From Luteitalea sp. (GTDB lineage Bacteria > Acidobacteriota > Vicinamibacteria > Vicinamibacterales > CAVVIG01): 49,747 bases of DNA. The first letter of the stretch is position 1. Each line of letters starts with the position of its first letter. The stretch covers positions 1-49,747 of the forward strand of contig WHSN01000011.1 of assembly GCA_009380045.1 (NCBI GenBank), in the 5' to 3' direction. This document shows, one piece after another, positions 17,828 through 25,718 of this stretch. The translations under genes and the position numbers were made by a program. Under the pieces are notes generated by a model that was not told the origin of the DNA, did no database searches, and saw only the letters and a list, made by a program, of their open reading frames with translations.

Positions 17828-18741
17828 CGCGCCAGGCCCTCGTCACCATCGTGGTGCCGGTCTACAACCACTGTCAGTACCTCGCCGAGTGTCTGGACAG
17901 TGTCGTCGGCCAGACCGTTCATGACTGGGAGGCGGTCGTCGTCGACGATGGGTCAACGGTCGGCGACCCGTCCGCGATCGTGCAGGAGACCGGAGACGAG
18001 CGCATCCGCCTGCTGCGGCACGATCGCAACAAGGGCCTGGCGGCGGCGCGCAATACCGGCATTCGGGAGAGCTCCGGCGACTACATCCTGCCGCTCGATG
18101 CCGACGACCGGCTGGCCGCGACATTCCTGGAGGAGACGCTCGAGGCCCTGACTGCCCTGACTGCCCGGGCGCGATGCGACGCGGTGTTCACCGATTTCCT
18201 CGCCTTCGGCTTCCGCAGCGGCCGCCTTCCTTATCGCGTGCGCGACGTGAAGGCGCTGCTGAGAGATCAGTGGATTCCCGGCGCCGGCGCGATGTTCGCA
18301 CGCCGCCTCTGGGAGACAACGGGCGGTTACTGCGAGGCCGACGCCCTGCGTCACGGTAACGAGGATTGGGAGTTCTGGCTCAGCGTGGCCGAGCACGGGC
18401 TGCGGGCGACACACGTGCCCCGGCCGCTATACTGCTATCGGCAGCACGCGGAGTCGATGGTGACACGCCTGCACTATCACGACTACCTGACGCGTGAGTT
18501 CATTTACGACCGGCACCGGGCGTTGTTCGATCGATATCGGATGAAGCACGCGTTTCTGGCGGGCGGCTACCTTTCGAGCGCCAAGGCGCACTGGCGGAAG
18601 GGTGAGAGGTTCGAGGCGCTCGGACTCGGCCGCCGAGCCTTCCGGCTGGCGCCGGCAGACTGTGTCCGGAGCCTTTCGCGTTACACACGGCGCTGGCTGC
18701 GCAATCAATGGGTCGCGCCACGGCTCATCAGCACGCCATGA
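17824..18741 (+). CDS. Glycosyltransferase family 2
   Basis: A GT-A, inverting GT2 enzyme of 305 residues. It shows VTIVVPVYNHCQYLAECLDSV, VVVDDGSTVGDPSA (nucleotide-binding Asp), LAAARNTGIRESSGDYILPLDADD (metal-binding DxD region near residue 92) and ALRHGNEDWEFWLSVAEHG, where the ED pair marks the catalytic base region. No membrane helix is obvious. The ATG overlaps the flippase-methyltransferase stop as ATGA, so translation is coupled. It probably adds one sugar of the repeat unit in the cytoplasm. Confidence 0.92.
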   Translation: MTRQALVTIVVPVYNHCQYLAECLDSVVGQTVHDWEAVVVDDGSTVGDPSAIVQETGDERIRLLRHDRNKGLAAARNTGIRESSGDYILPLDADDRLAATFLEETLEALTALTARARCDAVFTDFLAFGFRSGRLPYRVRDVKALLRDQWIPGAGAMFARRLWETTGGYCEADALRHGNEDWEFWLSVAEHGLRATHVPRPLYCYRQHAESMVTRLHYHDYLTREFIYDRHRALFDRYRMKHAFLAGGYLSSAKAHWRKGERFEALGLGRRAFRLAPADCVRSLSRYTRRWLRNQWVAPRLISTP

Positions 18742-19460
18742 GCCGGACGTCTCACGCGCGATCCGCCACCTGGCTACCTCACAGACAAAGAGCGAATCTG
18801 CTCGCCATGTTCAAGAATCTGACCGATTACGACAACAAGGACTCCCTGGTCAATCGGATCCGCAATGCCCGGTTTCATTTCTTCGAGGAGCGCCTCAAAG
18901 CGCTCGGCCCAGGGCGGCTGACCGTGCTCGATGTCGGCGGTTTCGAGAAATTCTGGGTGAACCGTGGCTACAACGGGCGCGACTGCCTGGAGATCACGTT
19001 GTTGAACCTCGAGGAAGAACCGACGCATTACCCGAATCTGAGGAGCGTGAAGGGCAACGCCTGCGATATGCGCGAGTTCACCGATCGCCAGTTCGATGTC
19101 GTGTTCTCCAATTCCGTGATCGAGCACCTCCACACCTACGAGAGCCAACAGGCGATGGCCCGCGAGGTGCAGCGGGTCGGGCGGCATCACTTCGTGCAGA
19201 CGCCGAATCGCTACTTCTTCATCGAGCCGCACTTCCTCCTGCCGTGGTTCCAGTTCATGCCCAGGGCGGTTCAGATCGCCACGCTCACGAAGACATCCCT
19301 GGCGCGCTTCAAGCGGCTGCGCCCGGAGGCGGCGCAGTCACTGCTGGACGAGATCAGGCTGTTGTCGGAGCAGGAGTTCAGGGGACTCTTTCCCAAGAGT
19401 CAGTTGTACGAGGAGAAATTCCTCGGCATGATCAAGTCCTTCACGGCCCACAATCTGTAA
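18738..19460 (+). CDS. SAM-dependent methyltransferase (class I)
   Basis: A methyltransferase-like protein of about 240 residues. LTVLDVGGFEKFW occupies the motif I position, CDMREFTDRQFDVVFSNSVIEHL matches the motif IV/V region of Methyltransf_11 relatives, and QTPNRYFFIEPHFLLPWFQFMP follows as in O-antigen and capsule methyltransferases. ATG 18738 overlaps the GT2 stop (ATGA) and is used here; ATG 18807 (MFKNLTDYDNKDS) is a good alternative because the first 23 codons look unconserved. The motif I glycines are fewer than usual (DVGGFEKFW). The downstream 118 bases to wecB hold no gene. Confidence 0.82.
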   Translation: MSRTSHARSATWLPHRQRANLLAMFKNLTDYDNKDSLVNRIRNARFHFFEERLKALGPGRLTVLDVGGFEKFWVNRGYNGRDCLEITLLNLEEEPTHYPNLRSVKGNACDMREFTDRQFDVVFSNSVIEHLHTYESQQAMAREVQRVGRHHFVQTPNRYFFIEPHFLLPWFQFMPRAVQIATLTKTSLARFKRLRPEAAQSLLDEIRLLSEQEFRGLFPKSQLYEEKFLGMIKSFTAHNL

Positions 19461-19578
19461 GACCGCGAGAGGCCGGGCAAACCCTCAACATCGGTGCCCG
19501 CCTGGTCCGAGCCATCCACCAGCGTCTTCGTTCGTCTCCGCCGGGTGGTCGTGTGTGTTGCCGCAGTCGTTGGTGTCA

Positions 19579-20715
19579 ATGAAGAAGATATCTCTCGTCT
19601 TTGGAACTCGACCCGAGGCGATCAAGCTGTGCCCCGTCGTCAGGGCGTTGCGGGACGCGAAGCATCTCGAGCCCCACGTCTGTGTGACCGCTCAGCACCG
19701 TCAAATGCTCGACCCGGTGCTGAACGTGTTCGATGTCGTGCCGGACGTCGACTTGAACCTGATGGAGCCGTCTCAGACGCTCGCGTCGTTGACCGGGCGG
19801 GCGTTGGCGGCCCTCGACCGCTACCTCACGGCACATCGGCCGGACCTCGTGATCGTCCAGGGCGACACCACGACCGCGTTCACGGCGGCGCTCGCCGCGT
19901 TCTACCATCGGATTCCGGTCGGCCATGTCGAAGCCGGGCTTCGGACCGGCGACAGGTTTTCACCCTATCCCGAAGAGATCAATCGCACCTTGACCGCCCG
20001 CCTGGCCGACTATCACTTTCCCCCCACCGAGTGGGCGCGGCAGAACCTGCTGAAGGAAGGTGTGGCCAGCGAGCGAATCGTCGTCACCGGCAACACCGTC
20101 ATCGACGCGTTGCTGATTGCGCAGGATCGGGCCCGGCGGGCGCCGCCGGCCCTTCCGCTCCTCGGGCGCGAGCTCGAATCCGGCCAGCGAATGGTGCTCA
20201 TCACCGGCCATCGCCGCGAGAGCTTTGGACCGGGCATGGAGTCGATCTGCCGGGCGATCGCGGAGTTGGCCAGGCGATTCCCGACCACCAGGTTTGTCTA
20301 CCCGGTGCACCTGAACCCGAACGTGCGTGAGCCGGTCTTTCGCCTGCTGGGGGATGTGGACAACGTCGACCTGATCGAGCCCCTGAGCTACCTGCCGTTC
20401 GTGGCGCTGATGGAGCGTTCGACGCTCGTGCTGACCGACTCGGGCGGCATTCAGGAAGAGGCACCCAGCCTGGGAAAGCCGGTGCTCGTGATGCGCGATA
20501 CGACCGAGCGGCCCGAGGGAGTCGAGGCGGGCACCTCCCGCCTGGTCGGAACCGCCCGCGAGAGTATCGTCGAGAGCGTGTCGCAACTGTTGACCGACCC
20601 GGACGTCTACGCCGCGATGTCTCAGATCGCGAATCCGTACGGTGATGGCCGCGCGGCTGGACGGATCGCGCGGGCGTGCGAGCACTGGCTCCTCGATCGA
20701 GAGCTTCACCAATGA
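19579..20715 (+). CDS. wecB: UDP-N-acetylglucosamine 2-epimerase (non-hydrolysing)
   Basis: Interconverts UDP-GlcNAc and UDP-ManNAc in the cytoplasm. The 378-residue length from ATG 19579 matches the family (about 376). Seen are LVFGTRPEAIK at the N-terminus, VIVQGDTTTAF, GHVEAGLRTGDRFSPYPEEINR, VLITGHRRESFG and TDSGGIQEEAPSLGKPVLVMRDTTERPEGVEAGT, the nucleotide- and substrate-binding signatures. No clear ribosome site is seen, and the frame is open to 19555. The stop overlaps the next ATG as ATGA. It supplies the ManNAc-type donor that the GT26 enzyme near the start of the locus may use. Confidence 0.95.
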   Translation: MKKISLVFGTRPEAIKLCPVVRALRDAKHLEPHVCVTAQHRQMLDPVLNVFDVVPDVDLNLMEPSQTLASLTGRALAALDRYLTAHRPDLVIVQGDTTTAFTAALAAFYHRIPVGHVEAGLRTGDRFSPYPEEINRTLTARLADYHFPPTEWARQNLLKEGVASERIVVTGNTVIDALLIAQDRARRAPPALPLLGRELESGQRMVLITGHRRESFGPGMESICRAIAELARRFPTTRFVYPVHLNPNVREPVFRLLGDVDNVDLIEPLSYLPFVALMERSTLVLTDSGGIQEEAPSLGKPVLVMRDTTERPEGVEAGTSRLVGTARESIVESVSQLLTDPDVYAAMSQIANPYGDGRAAGRIARACEHWLLDRELHQ

Positions 20716-22091
20716 AGCCGCCGGCGGCGGCAGGCTGGCTCATTTCCGGGCTGGTGCATCGCTCCCGTGAACGGATTCTGCGGTCGGTGCTCGGGACCCG
20801 TCTGGCCCGCGGCACACTCTGGTCTCTGGTTGGCTCGTTGGCGGCCCGGACGCTGGCCCTGGTCAGCTCCGTGATCGTGGCGCGCCTGCTGGGGAGAACC
20901 GGTTTCGGTGAGCTTGGGGTCGTTCAAAGCACGATCGGCACGTTTCAGGTCTTTGCCGGCTTCGAGCTGGGAGTGACAGCGACCAAATACGTGGCGGAGT
21001 TCAAGGTGCGCGATCCCGAGAAGGCCGGGCGCATCGTCGGGCTGTCCACGGTTGTCGCCTGGGCCACGGGCGCCGTGGTCGGCGCGGTGATGCTCGGCGC
21101 CGCTCCCGTGCTCGCTGCCAGCACGCTTTCCGCACCGCACCTCACGGGGATCCTCAGAATCAGCGCCGTGTCGTTGCTGCTCGGCGCCGTCAGCGGCGCC
21201 CAGATTGGAGCGTTGTCCGGATTCGAGGCGTTTCGCCGCATCGCCTGGATCAACCTCGTCACCGGAATCGTGTCGCTGCCGTTCATGGTCGCCGGCGCGC
21301 TGCTCGCCGGGTTGACCGGCGCAGTGTGGGGCGCGGTGCTGACCCTGGCCACGAACGTCATCGTCGGCCACGCGGCCTTGCGGGGCGAACGTCGCCTTCA
21401 CCGCGTGCCCGTTCGCTATCTCGGAAGCCGGAGGGAGTGGCGGGTGCTATTCGGCTTCAGCTTGCCAGCGGTGCTGTCGGGGCTGCTCGTCGTCCCGGTC
21501 AATTGGGTCTGCCAGGCCATCCTGGTCAACCAGCCTGGCGGCTTCGACGAGATGGGGCTGTTCAACGCCGCGAACCAGTGGCGAATGGCGATCCTGTTTC
21601 TGCCGGGCGTGCTGTCAGGCGTTGTCACGCCGGCGTTCGCCGGCCTGGCCAGGCCTGAAGACCATCACCGTTACCGGCGACTGCTCTGGTACAATATGGG
21701 GTTCAACGTCGCCGCGAGCATCGCGATCGCCCTGCCCGTGTCACTGCTTTCACCGTTCATCATGTCAGGATACGGGCCATCGTTCGTCTCCGGCTACCCG
21801 GTGCTGATCGTGCTCTGTTTCACGACCGTGATCTACTCGGGAATGAGCGTGATCGGCTCTGCGATCGTCGGCCGCGGCTTGATGTGGTGGGGCGTCGCGC
21901 AGAACGCGATCTGGGCGACCGTCATGATCGCCGCCACCTGGCAGTTGCGGCACCAGGGGGCGATCGGCCTGGCGGTGGCGACCCTGCTGGCTTACCTGGT
22001 CCACCTGCTCTCGAGCGCATTCCTGTACGGCAAGATCATAGGCAAGCCAGGGGACACCGATCCTTCGGCGACCGTCGTTTCGTCGCGCTAG
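20712..22091 (+). CDS. Second Wzx-like polysaccharide flippase
   Basis: A polytopic MOP-superfamily protein of 459 residues, about 12-14 hydrophobic helices. The N-terminus has RLARGTLWSLVGSLAARTLALVSSVIVARLLGRTGFGELGVVQSTI, the signature start of polysaccharide flippases; later NQWRMAILFLPGVLSGVVTPAFAGL and FIMSGYGPSF are typical. It begins inside the wecB stop (ATGA at 20712). Together with the fusion flippase at 15740-17827 the locus has two transporters of this type, so two different lipid-linked substrates or a subfunctionalised pair is possible. Confidence 0.9.
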   Translation: MKPPAAAGWLISGLVHRSRERILRSVLGTRLARGTLWSLVGSLAARTLALVSSVIVARLLGRTGFGELGVVQSTIGTFQVFAGFELGVTATKYVAEFKVRDPEKAGRIVGLSTVVAWATGAVVGAVMLGAAPVLAASTLSAPHLTGILRISAVSLLLGAVSGAQIGALSGFEAFRRIAWINLVTGIVSLPFMVAGALLAGLTGAVWGAVLTLATNVIVGHAALRGERRLHRVPVRYLGSRREWRVLFGFSLPAVLSGLLVVPVNWVCQAILVNQPGGFDEMGLFNAANQWRMAILFLPGVLSGVVTPAFAGLARPEDHHRYRRLLWYNMGFNVAASIAIALPVSLLSPFIMSGYGPSFVSGYPVLIVLCFTTVIYSGMSVIGSAIVGRGLMWWGVAQNAIWATVMIAATWQLRHQGAIGLAVATLLAYLVHLLSSAFLYGKIIGKPGDTDPSATVVSSR

Positions 22092-22103
22092 AGTGTATTT
22101 TTT

Positions 22104-22161
22104 CGATTCACCGTAGCAGTTTTCTTCATGACGGCACGATGAAACGCGAAGTTCTGTTCCT
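22104..22161. repeat. Intergenic repeat copy A (matches 36650-36706)
   Basis: A non-coding segment beginning CGATTCACCG and ending GTTCTGTTCCT, in the 168-base gap between the second flippase and the last GT4. It aligns with 36650-36706 with one gap; shared blocks include ATTCACCG, GCAGT, GGCACGATG, and GTTCT followed by TTCC. It is preceded by a run of six or more T. No hairpin is obvious. It could be a dispersed intergenic repeat or the remnant of a shared regulatory region. Confidence 0.5.
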
Positions 22162-22259
22162 ATGAAAAATCGGCGCTAGCGCATCGAGGGCACAGGGTTT
22201 GTTCGATCTCAGGGATGACACCACCGCGGCGGCGCAATTTCCGGCGAGAGTGTAATTCG

Positions 22260-23453
22260 ATGCATGTCGTCTTCGTCTGTCACGAGTACCCGCCGGCCTT
22301 GTGTGGCGGCATCGGGCCGGCCGTGGCCACGCTGGGGCGTGGGATGGTTCGCGCCGGGCACCGGGTCTCGGTCGTGGGCATGTACCCCGATGTCGCCACG
22401 GACGGTGGACCCGGATTTGCTGCTGAGCTCGATGAAGGGGTTCGGGTCTACCGCCTCGCCGTCCCGGGCCGGATGCCCGGACTGAACTGGTACTGGTTCC
22501 GGCGAACGTTACGCGCGCATCTGGTCCGTCTGCACGCCAACGATCCGATCGACGTGGTGGAATGGCCCGACTTTCTCGGCACCTTCTGGCGGCCGATCGA
22601 CGGGGTCGTCGACGTGTTGAAAGTACACGGCACTGCCCTGAGCAATCGCCGGCACGGTCTGCGCCAGCGGCTCCCCTCGACGACGTTCGCGTTGGAGATG
22701 AGAACCTTGCGAAAGATTCGCAATTGGATCGGCGTCTCTGAATGGTTCAACGCCGAGTGGCGTGAGGCGGCGAGCGTGACACCCGAACGCGAAGTGGTGG
22801 TCTACAACCCGGTTCACACCGCGATCTTCCGGCCGGCGCCAGACAGGGAGAAGGGCTTGGTCTTCTATTCAGGGGCGTTCCGCGCCCGCAAGGGGGTGAT
22901 GGCGCTGGCCAGGGCGGCCGGCATCTTCCTGCCGCAGGTCCCTCATGCCCGGCTGGTGCTGATGGGATTCGAAGCCGACCTGACCAAGCAGGACATTCTC
23001 GATCAGGCGTCCGGCGTGGCGGACCGAATCGAATTCCTGCCGTTCATGGAACAACGACAGATGGCTGAGTTGATGGCAAAAGCCGAAGTGTTCGCGATGC
23101 CGAGCTTTTACGAGTCATGCGGCAACGGCTGGGTGGAAGCGATGTCCTGCGGTGTGCCGGTTGTCGGTTCGACGCTGTCGTGCGGCCCTGAAATCGTCGC
23201 CGACGGGGTCTCCGGGCTGTTGGCCGATCCTGCGCGACCCGAGGACATCGCCGAGAAGATCGTCCGGCTGCTGAGCGATGCGGCGCTCGCCGGGCAGATG
23301 GGCGCGGCCGGGCGTGAGCGCGCGCTGAAGCGGTTTTCGGTCGAGGTGGCAGTTGCCCGGTCCGATTCCTTCTATCGCGCTTGCATCGAGGCGAGCCGGG
23401 CTGAAAGAGGAGGAGATCGGCGCCGGGCCGAAGAGCCCGGCGCCGGGACGTAG
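22260..23453 (+). CDS. Glycosyltransferase family 4
   Basis: A GT4 enzyme of 397 residues from ATG 22260 (MHVVFVCHEYPPALCGGIGP). The N-terminal motif with Gly-Gly-Ile-Gly is typical of the acceptor domain. GLVFYSGAFRARKGVMALARAA, MPSFYESCGNGWVEAMSCGVPVVGSTLSCGPEIVADGVSG and the two glutamates of the donor site are seen. The frame is open to 22215 but those codons are non-conserved. The C-terminal 25 residues are Arg/Glu/Gly-rich because the end of the gene folds as a DNA hairpin (23418-23445). This is the last gene of the polymer locus; it is separated from the flippase by 168 bases and may have its own promoter. Confidence 0.91.
   Translation: MHVVFVCHEYPPALCGGIGPAVATLGRGMVRAGHRVSVVGMYPDVATDGGPGFAAELDEGVRVYRLAVPGRMPGLNWYWFRRTLRAHLVRLHANDPIDVVEWPDFLGTFWRPIDGVVDVLKVHGTALSNRRHGLRQRLPSTTFALEMRTLRKIRNWIGVSEWFNAEWREAASVTPEREVVVYNPVHTAIFRPAPDREKGLVFYSGAFRARKGVMALARAAGIFLPQVPHARLVLMGFEADLTKQDILDQASGVADRIEFLPFMEQRQMAELMAKAEVFAMPSFYESCGNGWVEAMSCGVPVVGSTLSCGPEIVADGVSGLLADPARPEDIAEKIVRLLSDAALAGQMGAAGRERALKRFSVEVAVARSDSFYRACIEASRAERGGDRRRAEEPGAGT
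23418..23445. terminator. Strong GC hairpin between convergent genes, inside the last codons of the GT4 gene
   Basis: A perfect 11-bp stem (23418-23428 with 23435-23445) closed by a 6-base loop. It lies within the final codons of the + gene, and 23 bases from the end of the convergent - gene. There is no T-run on either strand, so it is a candidate Rho-assisted or bidirectional terminator rather than a textbook intrinsic one. Confidence 0.55.
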
Positions 23454-23468
23454 AGCGGTTCGGATCGC

Positions 23469-25445
23469 CTATCGCGAGAACGTGCCGGTCACGTCCTGTC
23501 CGTAAGCCACCCATTCCTCTGCCGTGCGGAAGTCGCCGTTCATCCAGACGAACGGGAAGGTCGCCGACCCGAGCTCATAGCGGTTGTTCTCGAAGCGGTT
23601 GTTGCGGGAGGTGAAATAGTCGGTGCTCCCGTCCACGTCCTGAGCGAGCCCCGCCGCCCAACCCTCCGAGTTCGTGATCACGTTGTCGTGCACCCAGAGG
23701 TTGCGGACTTGATAAGGACCCCACTGGCCTGAACCGCGGTCCTGCTGCATGCCGCCGATGCCATCGGCATTGCCCTCGACGAGATTGCCGTAGACCTCCA
23801 CGTCGGCGGAGGCGGCGACGAGAATTCCTGCTCCGGCGATCCAGTCGGGCAGCCCGAAGCCATTCCGCCGGACGATGTTGTCTCGAATGACGGCGGCGTA
23901 GCTGATCTCGTGAAGGATGCCCATCAGGCGGTTGTCTTCAGCGACGTTGTTCTCGTACAGCGTGTTGAGACAGTCCATGTCGGTCCAGAGCCCGGGGCCG
24001 TCGTTGTGATGCGCGAAATTCCCGCGCACGACCAGGTTCGTGGTGTGCATGAACTTCGCTCCACCAGACTCCCAGCGCTGGAAATAGCTCGCGGTGTTGT
24101 TGAACGCGATTTCGTTGTTCTCGACCAGTATCTCCTCGCCGATGGCGGCGATGCCCAGCTGCCCGTTGTGATGGACGTAGTTGCTGCGGACCTGGGCGTG
24201 GCTGCCGACGCGGATGCCCTGTCCATGATTCGCGCGAACCTCATTGCTGGTGATCACCCAGCCGGTCCGTCCCGATCCTTCGATCGCTCCCCGCTGGTCG
24301 AGGCTGGCGAACCGCTCGATGGTCAATCCGGAGATCGTCACGTTGTCGGCGGTCGGCGCGAACGCGGTTGGCGTCACGCTGGTCTCGACCCGCCGCCCGA
24401 CCGGGTCGTCGGCGAAGAAGATCTCGTCGGCGTCGTAGTCGAAGTAGAAGGTGCCAGGTCTCAGCTCGGCCAGCGAATCGACGTGCAGCAGCGCCTTGTC
24501 GTCGATGAACAGTTGTTCCGGAAGCCAGCAGCGCGGATGCGCGGCCTGGCAGCCGCCGCCGCGGTGATCGAGCGCGCCCTGCTGCGTCTGGCTGGTTGCC
24601 ACCCAGTAGCCATCCGGTTGGGAACAGGAGAGTTGTGCGTCGGCCCAGTCTGCGTGATCGTGGGAGTGGTCGCCGGCATCCAGCACCAGTAACTGGAGAT
24701 CGTTTCGGCCGCTCACATCGACGTTTACGTCCTGAGTGCCGCTGTCGCCGCTCAACACGCCGCTGTCGTACAGCTTGAGACCGTCGGCCCAGACCTGGAA
24801 CACGACGCTGCCAAGGGGACCGACCTCGTCGTCCACGCCCACCGACGCGGTGAAGGAGGAGCAGCCGCCTGCCAACGCCAGGCGGAGGTCGGACGGCGCG
24901 TGGACCCCGATGCCCTTGGCGAAGGTCTGGCCGTTGAGGGCCAGCACGCTCCCGTCCGTCCCGGCGGTCTCGCCGTTGCTCCGGTCCCGCTGCGCCGGTC
25001 CCCAGCCGTTCGACTCGAACGTCCATTCGCGGTCGCTCACGTACGCCGATCCGGTCGCCCGGGTTCCGGAGGCGACCCGGGTGAAGGAGGTCAACGGCCG
25101 GGCGCCCGACAACACCGTGCCGGCCTCGCCGATGAAGACATCCCCGTTCCTGGGCCTGATCGTCTGCATGCGGTGCACGCCAGCCTTGAGGAGGAACATC
25201 GAGCCCGGTTCCGTGGCGTCGACGCGCGCCTGAATGTTCTCATTCGCCTGGATCTCGATCGGCGTGGCCTGCGCGGTCACATCTTGAAACGCAAGGCGGC
25301 CGCCTTGTGGCCAGACGCTCATCCGGACCGGATTGGTGTAGGCGCCGCCGTTGTCTCCGGCAGCGATTATCAGGGCGGCGAGCACCAGACCGCGGCCGCG
25401 CGGACGCGCGAAACTGGGCAGGTGACTGATGGGGCGGTGAATCAT
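23469..25445 (-). CDS. Exported right-handed beta-helix protein with inserted NPCBM domain (paralogue 1)
   Basis: A 658-residue protein with an N-terminal hydrophobic export segment (about residues 17-33). NENIQARVDATEPGSMFLLKAGVHRMQ and GEAGTVLSGARPL form the first part of a beta-helix. An NPCBM domain follows (about 135-285: VSDREWTFESNGWGPAQRDRSNGE, KGIGVHAPSDLRLAL, VGVDDEVGPLGSVVFQVWADG, DHADWADA). The helix then resumes with EQLFIDDKALLHV, TFYFDYDADEIFFADDP, NHGQGIRVGS, VHHNGQLGIAAIG, NEIAFNN, GGAKFMHTTNLVVRGN, GPGLWTDMD and GILHEISYAAVIRDNIVRRNG. The Asn-rich rungs are like those of polysaccharide lyases, C5-epimerases and phage depolymerases, but no catalytic set can be assigned. The ATG has AGGAG eight bases upstream. 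It ends TGTFSR, shared with its paralogues. Confidence 0.88.
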   Translation of the reverse strand: MIHRPISHLPSFARPRGRGLVLAALIIAAGDNGGAYTNPVRMSVWPQGGRLAFQDVTAQATPIEIQANENIQARVDATEPGSMFLLKAGVHRMQTIRPRNGDVFIGEAGTVLSGARPLTSFTRVASGTRATGSAYVSDREWTFESNGWGPAQRDRSNGETAGTDGSVLALNGQTFAKGIGVHAPSDLRLALAGGCSSFTASVGVDDEVGPLGSVVFQVWADGLKLYDSGVLSGDSGTQDVNVDVSGRNDLQLLVLDAGDHSHDHADWADAQLSCSQPDGYWVATSQTQQGALDHRGGGCQAAHPRCWLPEQLFIDDKALLHVDSLAELRPGTFYFDYDADEIFFADDPVGRRVETSVTPTAFAPTADNVTISGLTIERFASLDQRGAIEGSGRTGWVITSNEVRANHGQGIRVGSHAQVRSNYVHHNGQLGIAAIGEEILVENNEIAFNNTASYFQRWESGGAKFMHTTNLVVRGNFAHHNDGPGLWTDMDCLNTLYENNVAEDNRLMGILHEISYAAVIRDNIVRRNGFGLPDWIAGAGILVAASADVEVYGNLVEGNADGIGGMQQDRGSGQWGPYQVRNLWVHDNVITNSEGWAAGLAQDVDGSTDYFTSRNNRFENNRYELGSATFPFVWMNGDFRTAEEWVAYGQDVTGTFSR

Positions 25446-25605
25446 TTTTCGTTCTCCTGTGAGGCGAGCAGCGAGGGGACGGTCCGTCGCTGGAACGAAC
25501 GGGACCGTCGGGGCCGGCTGCCGTTGTCCGGCGGCGGCCGCGTCGTCCGTTCGATGAGAGTGATGCGGTGGGCGAGCGGGCGGAATCGCGATGACGCGGC
25601 GCGAA

Positions 25606-25636
25606 GCAAGGCGTCAGCAATCTGCTGACGCCTTGC
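25606..25636. terminator. 14-bp perfect inverted repeat between beta-helix genes
   Basis: Left arm 25606-25619 and right arm 25623-25636 pair perfectly with a 3-base loop. It sits 83 bases beyond the stop of the - strand gene at 25719-27593, where its transcript should end, and 161 bases upstream of the next gene's start. No T-run follows on the - strand. It may be a terminator or an operator for the paralogue 1 gene; the position favours termination. The rest of the 273-base gap holds no gene. Confidence 0.5.
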
Positions 25637-25718
25637 CTGGGATACCGTTCCAGCCGCGCGCGACAGGCGCGCGACGGCGCGTCACGTCAGGCGGTCCGGC
25701 CTCCCGCCCCGCGTGGCG

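Noticed and set aside
23469-25445. Assignment of beta-helix proteins as mannuronan C5-epimerases or pectate lyases
   Set aside because: The fold is compatible but no catalytic residue set of those families could be identified.
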